Part shown: one piece after another, positions 25,389 to 33,102 of the stretch
Layout: each line of letters starts with the position of its first letter
Numbering within the stretch: position 1 is the first letter of the stretch
NCBI GenBank assembly: GCA_041392855.1
Contig: JAWKLD010000001.1
Coordinates: forward strand, 1,970,001-2,034,000
DNA: 64,000 nucleotides
DNA from: Flavipsychrobacter sp.
GTDB taxonomy: Bacteria > Bacteroidota > Bacteroidia > Chitinophagales > Chitinophagaceae
Direction: 5' to 3'
Made by a program: the position numbers and the translations under genes
The notes under the pieces: generated by a model
The model's input: the letters and a program-made list of their open reading frames with translations, nothing else
Told to the model about the DNA's origin: nothing
Databases searched by the model: none

Positions 25389-27401
25389 TTAAATATTGCT
25401 TACATATTTATAAGTAGCAATTTGCGAATCTATTACTTCATTATTATTCTCAACAGGCAAAGATCGTCCATCTTGCTGCAATATAGTAGCCTGTATATTA
25501 TCGGCAAGCTGTAAGTTGACAATATCAACAACTTCTTTCTTCAACCTTTCGTTATATATAGGGAAAACAACCTCAATTCTCCTGTAAATATTTCTATTCA
25601 TTAAATCTGCCGAACCCACGAACACTTCTTTTTCACCATTATTTTCAAAAACAAACACTCTGGAATGCTCTAAATACCTACCTACAATTCTTCTTACTGT
25701 TATATTTTCACTTAACCCCTCAACACCAGGCACCAAACAGCAAATACCTCTCACAATTAAGTTTATCGTTACGCCAGCACCACTTGCCTTATAAAGTAGT
25801 GCTATCATCTCTCGCTCTTCCAAGTTATTCACCTTAATAGTAACACCTGCACTCTTTCCCAACTTTTTATTTACTATTTCTCTTTCTATTAACTCACTTA
25901 GCTTATCAACTAAGTTAAACCCTGCAACAATCAAATCACTAAAGACTATATGAGGATAATCCTTTGGGGGCTTCCTTGCAGAAAGATATGCAAATAGCAT
26001 ATCTACATCTTTTGTGACTCCTTTATTCGATGTAAGCAATATATGATCGGTATAGAAACGAGCTGTGTTCTCATTAAAATTACCTGTAGATAGCAAACTG
26101 TAATATTTTGCATTAAGACCTTCTCTTCTTTTCACTAACGCTAGCTTCACGTGTACTTTTATTCCCGGTATACTATATATAATTCTCACACCAGCTGCCT
26201 TCATCTTCTTTGCCCAATTCAAATTGTTTTCTTCGTCAAATCGAGCCTTTAATTCTACGAAAGCTGTAACCTTTTTGCCATTACGGGCTGCACTTATTAA
26301 TGCATTTGTAATAAAGGAGTTTGATGCAACTCTATATAAAGTCACACTTATCTCCTCAACCTCTGGGGCAATTGCAGCTTCGTTAAAAAATCTAAGCACA
26401 TGATTATAGGAATGGTAAGGCAAATGAAGCATCTCATCACTGTGACTAATAGCTTCAAATACTGAACTGTAACTATTTATTTTACTATTACCAACAGGAA
26501 ATTGTTGCTTAAACCTTAAACTATTTCCTACAGGGTTTGGCAAAGATGACAGGTCTTTTAGATTATGATACCTTCCTCCTTCTATTAACCCTCCCTTATT
26601 TAGCTGGAAGTATTTTTTTAAGAATGCAACACTGTTGTCATCCATCCCCTTTTCATATAACAATCTGGTAGGTGCGCCTTTTTCTCGCTTACGTATCATG
26701 GTCAGCACTTGCTCTTCAAAAAGATCACTCCATTCATCTTCAATGTCAACATCTGCATTTCTGGTTAGTTTTATAGCATAACAACCTTCTACCATATAAG
26801 CAGGAAACAACTTAGTTATATTAGTTCTTACTACATCATCTATGAATATGAATTGAGACTTATCATCCAAGTTGGGCAATGGTACAAACCTACCTAAATG
26901 CAGGGTTGGGATATTCACTATGCCATACCTCTGCTCGTCTTCTTTTTTTAATGACACAAAAAAGTAAAGCGCATTATCGTTTAGCAGCGTCTGTTCTACT
27001 CTACTGAAAACAACAATAGGCTGAAGAAAAGTAAGAACATGAGTATAAAAATAATTAGCAACGAATGCTTGATGCGCGGGATCTAAGTCTTCATTATAGT
27101 ATAAACGTATTCCTTGATCATACAAAGAAGGCAGAATATCATCATTGAGAATTGCACCAAAAATGGGCAATTGTTCATTTACAATTCCCTGTATTTGTTT
27201 AGCCTCCTCTTTAACCGCTCCTTTTATTTTTTTGAGTCTGTTATATACAGTATAACGCACCCTAAAGAACTCGTCTAAGTTTGATGAAAAAATAGACAGA
27301 AACTGTATTCGCTCATATAGTGGCACCTCTTTCTTTTTCGCCTCTTGCAATACGCGGAAGTTAAACTCCAGCCAACTAATGTCCCTGTTAAAAAAGCGCA
27401 T
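25389..27401 (-). CDS. ppk1: Polyphosphate kinase 1
   Basis: This 670-residue enzyme would reversibly transfer the terminal phosphate of ATP onto polyphosphate. It has the Ppk1 domain order: N-terminal domain starting FFNRDISWLEFNFRVL, the middle domain, and two PLD-like C-terminal domains. The predicted autophosphorylated histidine is His417 in GIKVHVKLAL, followed by STGNFNENTARFYTDH. The second histidine-containing stretch (GRYLEHSRVFVFENNGE) is also present. Typical members are about 690 residues. Spacing to the upstream HD gene is 3 bp and to the downstream PAP2 gene 7 bp, so the enzyme is made together with an HD-PycTM-like protein and phosphatases. Confidence 0.95.
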   Translation of the reverse strand: MRFFNRDISWLEFNFRVLQEAKKKEVPLYERIQFLSIFSSNLDEFFRVRYTVYNRLKKIKGAVKEEAKQIQGIVNEQLPIFGAILNDDILPSLYDQGIRLYYNEDLDPAHQAFVANYFYTHVLTFLQPIVVFSRVEQTLLNDNALYFFVSLKKEDEQRYGIVNIPTLHLGRFVPLPNLDDKSQFIFIDDVVRTNITKLFPAYMVEGCYAIKLTRNADVDIEDEWSDLFEEQVLTMIRKREKGAPTRLLYEKGMDDNSVAFLKKYFQLNKGGLIEGGRYHNLKDLSSLPNPVGNSLRFKQQFPVGNSKINSYSSVFEAISHSDEMLHLPYHSYNHVLRFFNEAAIAPEVEEISVTLYRVASNSFITNALISAARNGKKVTAFVELKARFDEENNLNWAKKMKAAGVRIIYSIPGIKVHVKLALVKRREGLNAKYYSLLSTGNFNENTARFYTDHILLTSNKGVTKDVDMLFAYLSARKPPKDYPHIVFSDLIVAGFNLVDKLSELIEREIVNKKLGKSAGVTIKVNNLEEREMIALLYKASGAGVTINLIVRGICCLVPGVEGLSENITVRRIVGRYLEHSRVFVFENNGEKEVFVGSADLMNRNIYRRIEVVFPIYNERLKKEVVDIVNLQLADNIQATILQQDGRSLPVENNNEVIDSQIATYKYVSNI

Positions 27402-27404
27402 CTA

Positions 27405-28586
27405 CTATTTTTGAAAAGCTGTTACTGCTATAACAAATGCTATGATTGAAATTATAAACCCGAACATAAATACACTGTAGGCTACTCTTAGCATTTTATA
27501 CTTCCTACCAAGCACAACACCTAGATTATAGATATCTCGGGTCATACTCCCGTATAAAAACTCTGAATCACCCATCATGGCACTAATACCATCTTGATAG
27601 TCTTTCAGTTTCATTTTATGAAAATTGCCGAAGAAAAGAAGGTTTGCCCTTTTCTTGTCTACATCTTCTTTGGTAAAAGTACCTTGGGTAATATTGGGTC
27701 GAGTAACAAGTATTGCAAAAATGATAGACACCAGTGATGTTGCTAGAAATAATATTGCAGGTATAAGCAAACGTGGGTCATCATCTAATTTCCTAAACAA
27801 CATAGACACTAAAATAGATGCCATAATTGAATTGACTGAGATCATAATGTTAGCTTTTGAATCTGCCATTTCACTTAACCTTAGATGGTTAGTAGATGTG
27901 GTTCTAAACATTGTCTCAATACCTCTCGATGGTCTTGTTACGTCTTTACTTTTATTATTTTGCTCTTTATCGCCTTGCTTTTCATCATCTTGTTTTACCC
28001 TCTCTTTTAGCGCCTTTACATTCTGAATCAAAGTTGCCTGTAGTAAAGTTTTGGCATAATCTGTTTGGTACCGATGCTGCTCTATAAACGGCAAGGAGAA
28101 TTTCCTCCAATCTTTACCTGAAATTTTTTGGCCAGATACCAAATTATACTCTTTCCTTACCAGTTTATTTTTTTCAAAAAAGTCTTCTGTACCCAGATGA
28201 TACAGATCTGCATCTCTTACAATTTTTTCTATTAGCGACCCAGGGCTAGCGCTCATACAAGTTGCCAATATGCAAGCTTTCACCTTCTCTGCCAGTGCCT
28301 CATCTCCTCCGTTTTCTAAAACAAATGAAACAGCCTTTTGCGCGCCAACTTCCTCATGCCCCTCAGGCCTACCAAACAGGTAACCAATATCATGAAACCA
28401 GGAAGCTATAACTACAGCGGCATAATCATGTTTATCAAGCTGGTAATGATCTGCTATCTTTCTACAAGCCACTACTACATCCTCAGTATGTTTTAAATTA
28501 TGATAAACAAGCTGCGGCTTTTTATTACTTTCAAAAACACTGCGAATATGTTTTGCCGTACTGTCTATTAAGTTATCTAGCTTCAT
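27405..28586 (-). CDS. HD-domain protein fused to a Pycsar-effector-like (PycTM/DUF5706) membrane domain
   Basis: Residues 1 to about 190 are an HD phosphohydrolase domain: YHNLKHTEDVV (His29, His33), the HD pair His65-Asp66 in SWFHDIGYL, and RDADLYHLG (Asp124 and Asp126). A charged linker (about 190-222) follows, then a domain with SEMADSKANIMISVNSIMAS and membrane spans at about 247-264, 273-295 and 367-390. This part matches the PycTM family (formerly DUF5706) known as the pore-forming effector of Pycsar antiphage systems. No pyrimidine cyclase gene is adjacent. The neighbours are ppk1 and an outer-membrane phosphoesterase. I infer a membrane protein that senses or hydrolyses a nucleotide or phosphate compound. 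Its part in polyphosphate control is a hypothesis. Confidence 0.85.
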   Translation of the reverse strand: MKLDNLIDSTAKHIRSVFESNKKPQLVYHNLKHTEDVVVACRKIADHYQLDKHDYAAVVIASWFHDIGYLFGRPEGHEEVGAQKAVSFVLENGGDEALAEKVKACILATCMSASPGSLIEKIVRDADLYHLGTEDFFEKNKLVRKEYNLVSGQKISGKDWRKFSLPFIEQHRYQTDYAKTLLQATLIQNVKALKERVKQDDEKQGDKEQNNKSKDVTRPSRGIETMFRTTSTNHLRLSEMADSKANIMISVNSIMASILVSMLFRKLDDDPRLLIPAILFLATSLVSIIFAILVTRPNITQGTFTKEDVDKKRANLLFFGNFHKMKLKDYQDGISAMMGDSEFLYGSMTRDIYNLGVVLGRKYKMLRVAYSVFMFGFIISIIAFVIAVTAFQK

Positions 28587-28603
28587 AATGCTACATTTAA
28601 TAA

Positions 28604-31600
28604 TTAAAACCTAAACCCTAGGGACACATAAGGTAACGGACCTTCCTCCGAAAACCCTAGCACACCACTTAAAACAATAGTTTGTGCGGGGATTACAAAC
28701 AAGCCGCCTCCATACCCAACATGCCATTTATCAGAAATATCATTTCTTGCCCATACCCTTCCTACATCATTAAATCCTATAACACCAAATCTTCCAGGAA
28801 ATAAATATGAATTAAAATCGAAGAGTTTAATCCTTATTTCAAAATTATTGTACAAAGTAGCATATCCAGCAAATCTATTATTACGATAACCTTGAAGGCT
28901 TCCTTGCCCACCTATATAATTAATCTGAAAAAAATACGGATCTCCTAAAGTAGTACTCAGACCAAACCTATTAGCAAAAACAACCTTAGGACTCCTACTA
29001 AAACTTACCAATAGACTCATCTCGCTTTCTAAACGGGCAAAACTTCTACTTTGCCCTCCCATTTGCTGAACACCTGTTATGGTTGTTTTCCAACGCATAC
29101 CTCTTACCGGTATTATTTTACTATTTCTTGTATCTATATCAAATCCTGTCTTTACTCCAGCAAAAAGTTTTTCTTTTGCCACGTCTTCATTTGGATTTGA
29201 AGCTGCATAGCTAATAATAAAACGACCTATATTATCCTCTGCATCAGCAAGTTTGTAGTACTGGCCCGTAACACCTCCAAAAAAGTTTGCATACTTTCCA
29301 AACGAATATTTAAACATACCTTCAATATCACTTAAGTGATAACGGGTTCTATAGTACCTTATTTTATCTTCACTAATTTTTAAGAAATCGGTTTCATTAC
29401 CTATACCGAAAAAATTTGCTGTATTATTAGGAGCCCTTACATTTACTTGAACATCAAGATCCAAACTCCCTATAACATCTACCATATGCCCTTTATATTT
29501 CAAAAAACCAGCTCCTGTGGCAAAAGCACCTCCGAGCACAATACTATGTTTTGAAGAATAGGGGTCTTTCCTAAAACCATGCTTGGTATACATAGCACCA
29601 CCACCAATGAGTAAGCCATCGTCCAAATTATACCCCCCCGCAACTAGTGGCATTAACTTATTATACTTAAATGTTCTACCGTTATAGTTATTAATATCGT
29701 TATTGCTTGACAAATTTAGTCTTGCCTGCTTTTTATCTGGAAAATAATTCCCTTTGTCAGACCGGTCATATATGTATATGCTCCTCTTATTATCTACATA
29801 TTTACCAATCTTAAACTCATCATCCTTGCCACCACCTATCAGTCTTACTTTTATCTTAGACTTTTCATTCCCTTGCAGATTAAATATATCCTTACCACCT
29901 CTACCAAAAACCCTTATCTCTTTTGTTACTTGCCTATCAATTGTTCTATAGTAAATAGTATCACCTATTCTATTTTTTTTCTCCTTCTTTTGTACAAGTA
30001 AATTCAAATTCCCATTCGGCTGATATGTGATATTTATAACCTCTTTTTTATCTGAAACAGGCACTTCTATAGATTTCGATAAAAACCTGTAATACTTCAG
30101 CCCCTCTTGCAATAAAACATCTCGCCTAGACTTAAGGTTATGTATGATCAGCGCACCAACTTGTTTATATATTGTATCAGGAAGTTGCCTTACTGCCTCT
30201 ACTATTATACTATCAGATATATTTAATTGAATATCTTTTATTACGCTTTTCCAATCCTCTTGGTTTAATTCATTTAAAAACCTTCTATCAAAATGGCGAG
30301 CATTGAACATGAAACCATTTACATTCTTAATTTGCTCATCAAAACCTTGAAACTTTGGCATAACCCAACTACGACCTGCAACGTAAGGTATAATACCAGT
30401 ACTTATAAAAAACACCTGATCTCTGTCTCTAGGTATTGGTGAGTATATATTTTTCTTGCCTGATTTAGTCTTCTGCCATCGCCACTGATCTTCATGCCTA
30501 TCCCAATCTCCTATTAACAGATCAAACATTCTAGCTTTTAATACCGCATACCCATCTATCAAATTATCATTGTCTTCTTCCAACTTATCCAGCACTTTGA
30601 ACGTGCTGTACGTTTTCCCATCAACCGGTTCTCGCTCCTCAAACAAGCATACTGTATTTGAGAAATCATCTTTATATATCCCCAATGAAGGGTCATTAGG
30701 CACATACATTATTTGAGGGTTGGCATGAGGCAGGTTTATAGCATTGGCTAATATGGGGACTACCAATGGAGCATATGGGTTTGCTGCCGATATTTGGTCT
30801 TGAACTATTGACTTTGCTATTGTGCCTCTCAAATTTGACGGCAAGGCTTTTTCAGGATCCTTCTGTACCGTTCTTAATACCCATTGTTTGCCCAAACTAT
30901 CTTCTAGCCTTAAAGATTTTGTTTGCTGCCCTCCACCTCTTTTTAGTATACTCAATCCTCCTTGTTCCTCTTTAAGATCAAACACCTTCAATTTAACTGG
31001 AGTTGCCCATAACTTTCTATAGTGTTCACCAAACAAGAATCTATGAGTATTACTCACTTCATCATACTCAGGGGCAATAGCAACAAGAACACTATCTTCT
31101 AGCTTTTTTACTTCTTGAGCTACTATTTTCTCTTGCTGTTTTTTTACATGTTTCTTATCAACGGAATATGAAAACAACGTTTTTTTAGTAGCCTTTTCAT
31201 CTACTTCGTAAAAGGTTATTATTTGCTTACCTGAGTTTGTGTATACTATTTCAGCAAAACCTATTTTACTAGCTGCAAACAAAGACCCCTTACCCATTTT
31301 CACTCTTGTAGATTTAGACCCAGAACCACTAACAACGTAATGCCTGTCTCCTTTTTTTATCAACTGTAAATTATGCTCATGACCAGCTACATAAGTTAAA
31401 TCAACCACATCTTCCATGGCAGCTTCAATAGTTTTGATCATGTCTTTGTATACAGGATGCATAACATCTTGTATATTACCAAAGCTACCACGCGCTATAG
31501 GATAAATTGAGCCTAATACAGGCAATGGAACATATGCATTTGGCACAATATCCGATACAGGGAAGAGATGTTGTTTTAACGTGTAATAACCACCATGTAT

Positions 31601-32263
31601 ACCATAAGTTTTAAATGGGTGATGGGCAGCAAACAACATCTTTTTATTCGAATTTCTAAAGGCAATATCTTTTAGCTGGGTTACCAACTCTGCTTCTGTT
31701 TTACAATCACAATCACTGGTTTCATCTGGTTTATCATTCTCGTGTAGCCACCATTGTGTATCCATCAATACAAGAACTACATCATTACCCATACCTATCT
31801 CGATGGGACCAGGACAACCACCCTGAGGTAAGAACTTAATATTATCAGACAATGTATTTACCAATCTTGACTGCCCAATTACATTACTCCAGCCAATCTC
31901 TCTGCCATTTGCCCAATCATGATTACCAGGTATTACATATACTGAAACTTTCTTATCAACAAAGGGTTGTAGTTGTTGTAGCAGTACATTCTTTTTTTCA
32001 ACATGATCATTCTCCTCCTCATCAGGCAAGCCTTGCTGATAAATATTATCACCTAAAAACAAGACTGTTGTATTCTTAGAATTTTCACCTACATAGCTAC
32101 TTATTGCTTGCGCAACAGGATGTACTCCATTTTTCAAAACACCACCATCTCCAACAATTATGATTCTAGCAGCAACATCTTCATATTCGTTTAAAGTGTT
32201 TTGTGCAATGGCACAAAATGGGGAGAACGATAAGAACAATATTAAGTGTTGCCAAAATTTCAT
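28604..32263 (-). CDS. Outer-membrane metallophosphoesterase with kinase-like middle and beta-barrel
   Basis: This is a 1219-residue secreted protein. After a signal peptide (MKFWQHLILFLSFSPFCAIA) comes a calcineurin-like phosphoesterase: GDGG at 38-41, GDNIY at 71-75, GNHDW at 113-117, HHPF at 214-217 and GHEHN at 294-298. Residues about 420-670 hold a conserved region with a glycine-rich GGGQQTKSLRLED (443-455), WVLRTVQKD, GDWDRHEDQWRW (585-596) and PIPRDRDQ (609-616), an arrangement reminiscent of atypical kinases. The C-terminal part, about 860-1219, is a D15/Omp85-like barrel: GGQGSLQGYRNNRFAG and a terminal aromatic residue in VSLGFRF. The active domains would face the periplasm or outside while the barrel sits in the outer membrane. 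It is the central gene of the polyphosphate operon. Confidence 0.87.
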   Translation of the reverse strand: MKFWQHLILFLSFSPFCAIAQNTLNEYEDVAARIIIVGDGGVLKNGVHPVAQAISSYVGENSKNTTVLFLGDNIYQQGLPDEEENDHVEKKNVLLQQLQPFVDKKVSVYVIPGNHDWANGREIGWSNVIGQSRLVNTLSDNIKFLPQGGCPGPIEIGMGNDVVLVLMDTQWWLHENDKPDETSDCDCKTEAELVTQLKDIAFRNSNKKMLFAAHHPFKTYGIHGGYYTLKQHLFPVSDIVPNAYVPLPVLGSIYPIARGSFGNIQDVMHPVYKDMIKTIEAAMEDVVDLTYVAGHEHNLQLIKKGDRHYVVSGSGSKSTRVKMGKGSLFAASKIGFAEIVYTNSGKQIITFYEVDEKATKKTLFSYSVDKKHVKKQQEKIVAQEVKKLEDSVLVAIAPEYDEVSNTHRFLFGEHYRKLWATPVKLKVFDLKEEQGGLSILKRGGGQQTKSLRLEDSLGKQWVLRTVQKDPEKALPSNLRGTIAKSIVQDQISAANPYAPLVVPILANAINLPHANPQIMYVPNDPSLGIYKDDFSNTVCLFEEREPVDGKTYSTFKVLDKLEEDNDNLIDGYAVLKARMFDLLIGDWDRHEDQWRWQKTKSGKKNIYSPIPRDRDQVFFISTGIIPYVAGRSWVMPKFQGFDEQIKNVNGFMFNARHFDRRFLNELNQEDWKSVIKDIQLNISDSIIVEAVRQLPDTIYKQVGALIIHNLKSRRDVLLQEGLKYYRFLSKSIEVPVSDKKEVINITYQPNGNLNLLVQKKEKKNRIGDTIYYRTIDRQVTKEIRVFGRGGKDIFNLQGNEKSKIKVRLIGGGKDDEFKIGKYVDNKRSIYIYDRSDKGNYFPDKKQARLNLSSNNDINNYNGRTFKYNKLMPLVAGGYNLDDGLLIGGGAMYTKHGFRKDPYSSKHSIVLGGAFATGAGFLKYKGHMVDVIGSLDLDVQVNVRAPNNTANFFGIGNETDFLKISEDKIRYYRTRYHLSDIEGMFKYSFGKYANFFGGVTGQYYKLADAEDNIGRFIISYAASNPNEDVAKEKLFAGVKTGFDIDTRNSKIIPVRGMRWKTTITGVQQMGGQSRSFARLESEMSLLVSFSRSPKVVFANRFGLSTTLGDPYFFQINYIGGQGSLQGYRNNRFAGYATLYNNFEIRIKLFDFNSYLFPGRFGVIGFNDVGRVWARNDISDKWHVGYGGGLFVIPAQTIVLSGVLGFSEEGPLPYVSLGFRF

Positions 32264-32274
32264 GAATCGATGTA

Positions 32275-33102
32275 CTATCTTTTTACTGGTATCTTTATAA
32301 TATTAGGTCTTCCATCTTTGGCTTCATTACTTATAAAGAGGTCACCTTCATTATTAAAAGTGATACCCTCTGGCTGCTTAAACAGTTTTTTATCTAAGCT
32401 ATGTACCTCTTCTACCTTCCAATCCTTATTTAAGATTATTAATAGCTTTTCAATAGAAGCCACTATATATATCTTCTTAGAGAAGGGATGCACTGCTGCG
32501 CCTGACACATGCAATTTATCTACTCCACCTTTTGCCTTCACCTCCAACCAATCCACTCCTTTTGCCACCTCTTTGTTGTATTCCTTCGTCCTAATGTTAA
32601 AAGAATAAAAAAGCGTTTTCTTTTGCACTTTATTCAGAGCACTTTGCTTACTGATCAAATATATAATACCCTTCTCACTCAAAACCATGGCCTCAAACTC
32701 TACTTTCTCATCAAATGGGAACTCATAATTTCCCACATGTCGCACTTTATCATCATCCAGTTCCATTTCCCACAATCCGCCCTTGCTATTCATAACAAAA
32801 ACGATATTGGCTTTCAACCCTATAGCCTCATAGTCACCACCACCAGCAAACTTTATACTATGCCTTATTTTATAGTTATCTGCACTTACCTTGTATATAT
32901 TACCCTTCTCATCATTTACAGCTAAGAATGATTTTGACCTATTATCATACACGATTCCTGACACCTCATCGAGCTTATGTTCTAAATGTAACTTCTCCAT
33001 ATTATCCCAGTCATACCCCTTTAGCAACAATGGCTGTGTGTATGTATTGGTATTACACGCTACTAATAGCAGTGCTAACATGAAGTATTTACTATATCTC
33101 AT
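32275..33102 (-). CDS. SdiA-regulated-domain-like lipoprotein
   Basis: This 275-residue protein starts with a lipoprotein signal (MLALLLVAC, Cys16) and folds as a propeller-like repeat protein: LDEVSGIVYDNRSKSFLAVNDE, YEAIGL, FEAMVLSEKGIIYLISKQS, HVSGAAVHPFSKKIYIVAS and GITFNNEGDLFISNEA. This repeated 'E-G-I/V-x-Y' pattern fits the SdiA-regulated domain family. The biochemical role is not known; calcium or phosphate ester binding is possible by analogy with propeller hydrolases. Its start overlaps the GAF gene stop by 4 bp, and it ends 11 bp before the phosphoesterase gene, so it belongs to the same operon. Location is likely the periplasmic face of a membrane. Confidence 0.82.
   Translation of the reverse strand: MRYSKYFMLALLLVACNTNTYTQPLLLKGYDWDNMEKLHLEHKLDEVSGIVYDNRSKSFLAVNDEKGNIYKVSADNYKIRHSIKFAGGGDYEAIGLKANIVFVMNSKGGLWEMELDDDKVRHVGNYEFPFDEKVEFEAMVLSEKGIIYLISKQSALNKVQKKTLFYSFNIRTKEYNKEVAKGVDWLEVKAKGGVDKLHVSGAAVHPFSKKIYIVASIEKLLIILNKDWKVEEVHSLDKKLFKQPEGITFNNEGDLFISNEAKDGRPNIIKIPVKR

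Noticed and set aside
27405..28586. A complete Pycsar antiphage system
   Set aside because: Only the effector-like membrane domain is found; no uridylate or cytidylate cyclase gene is near, and the neighbours are phosphate-metabolism genes.
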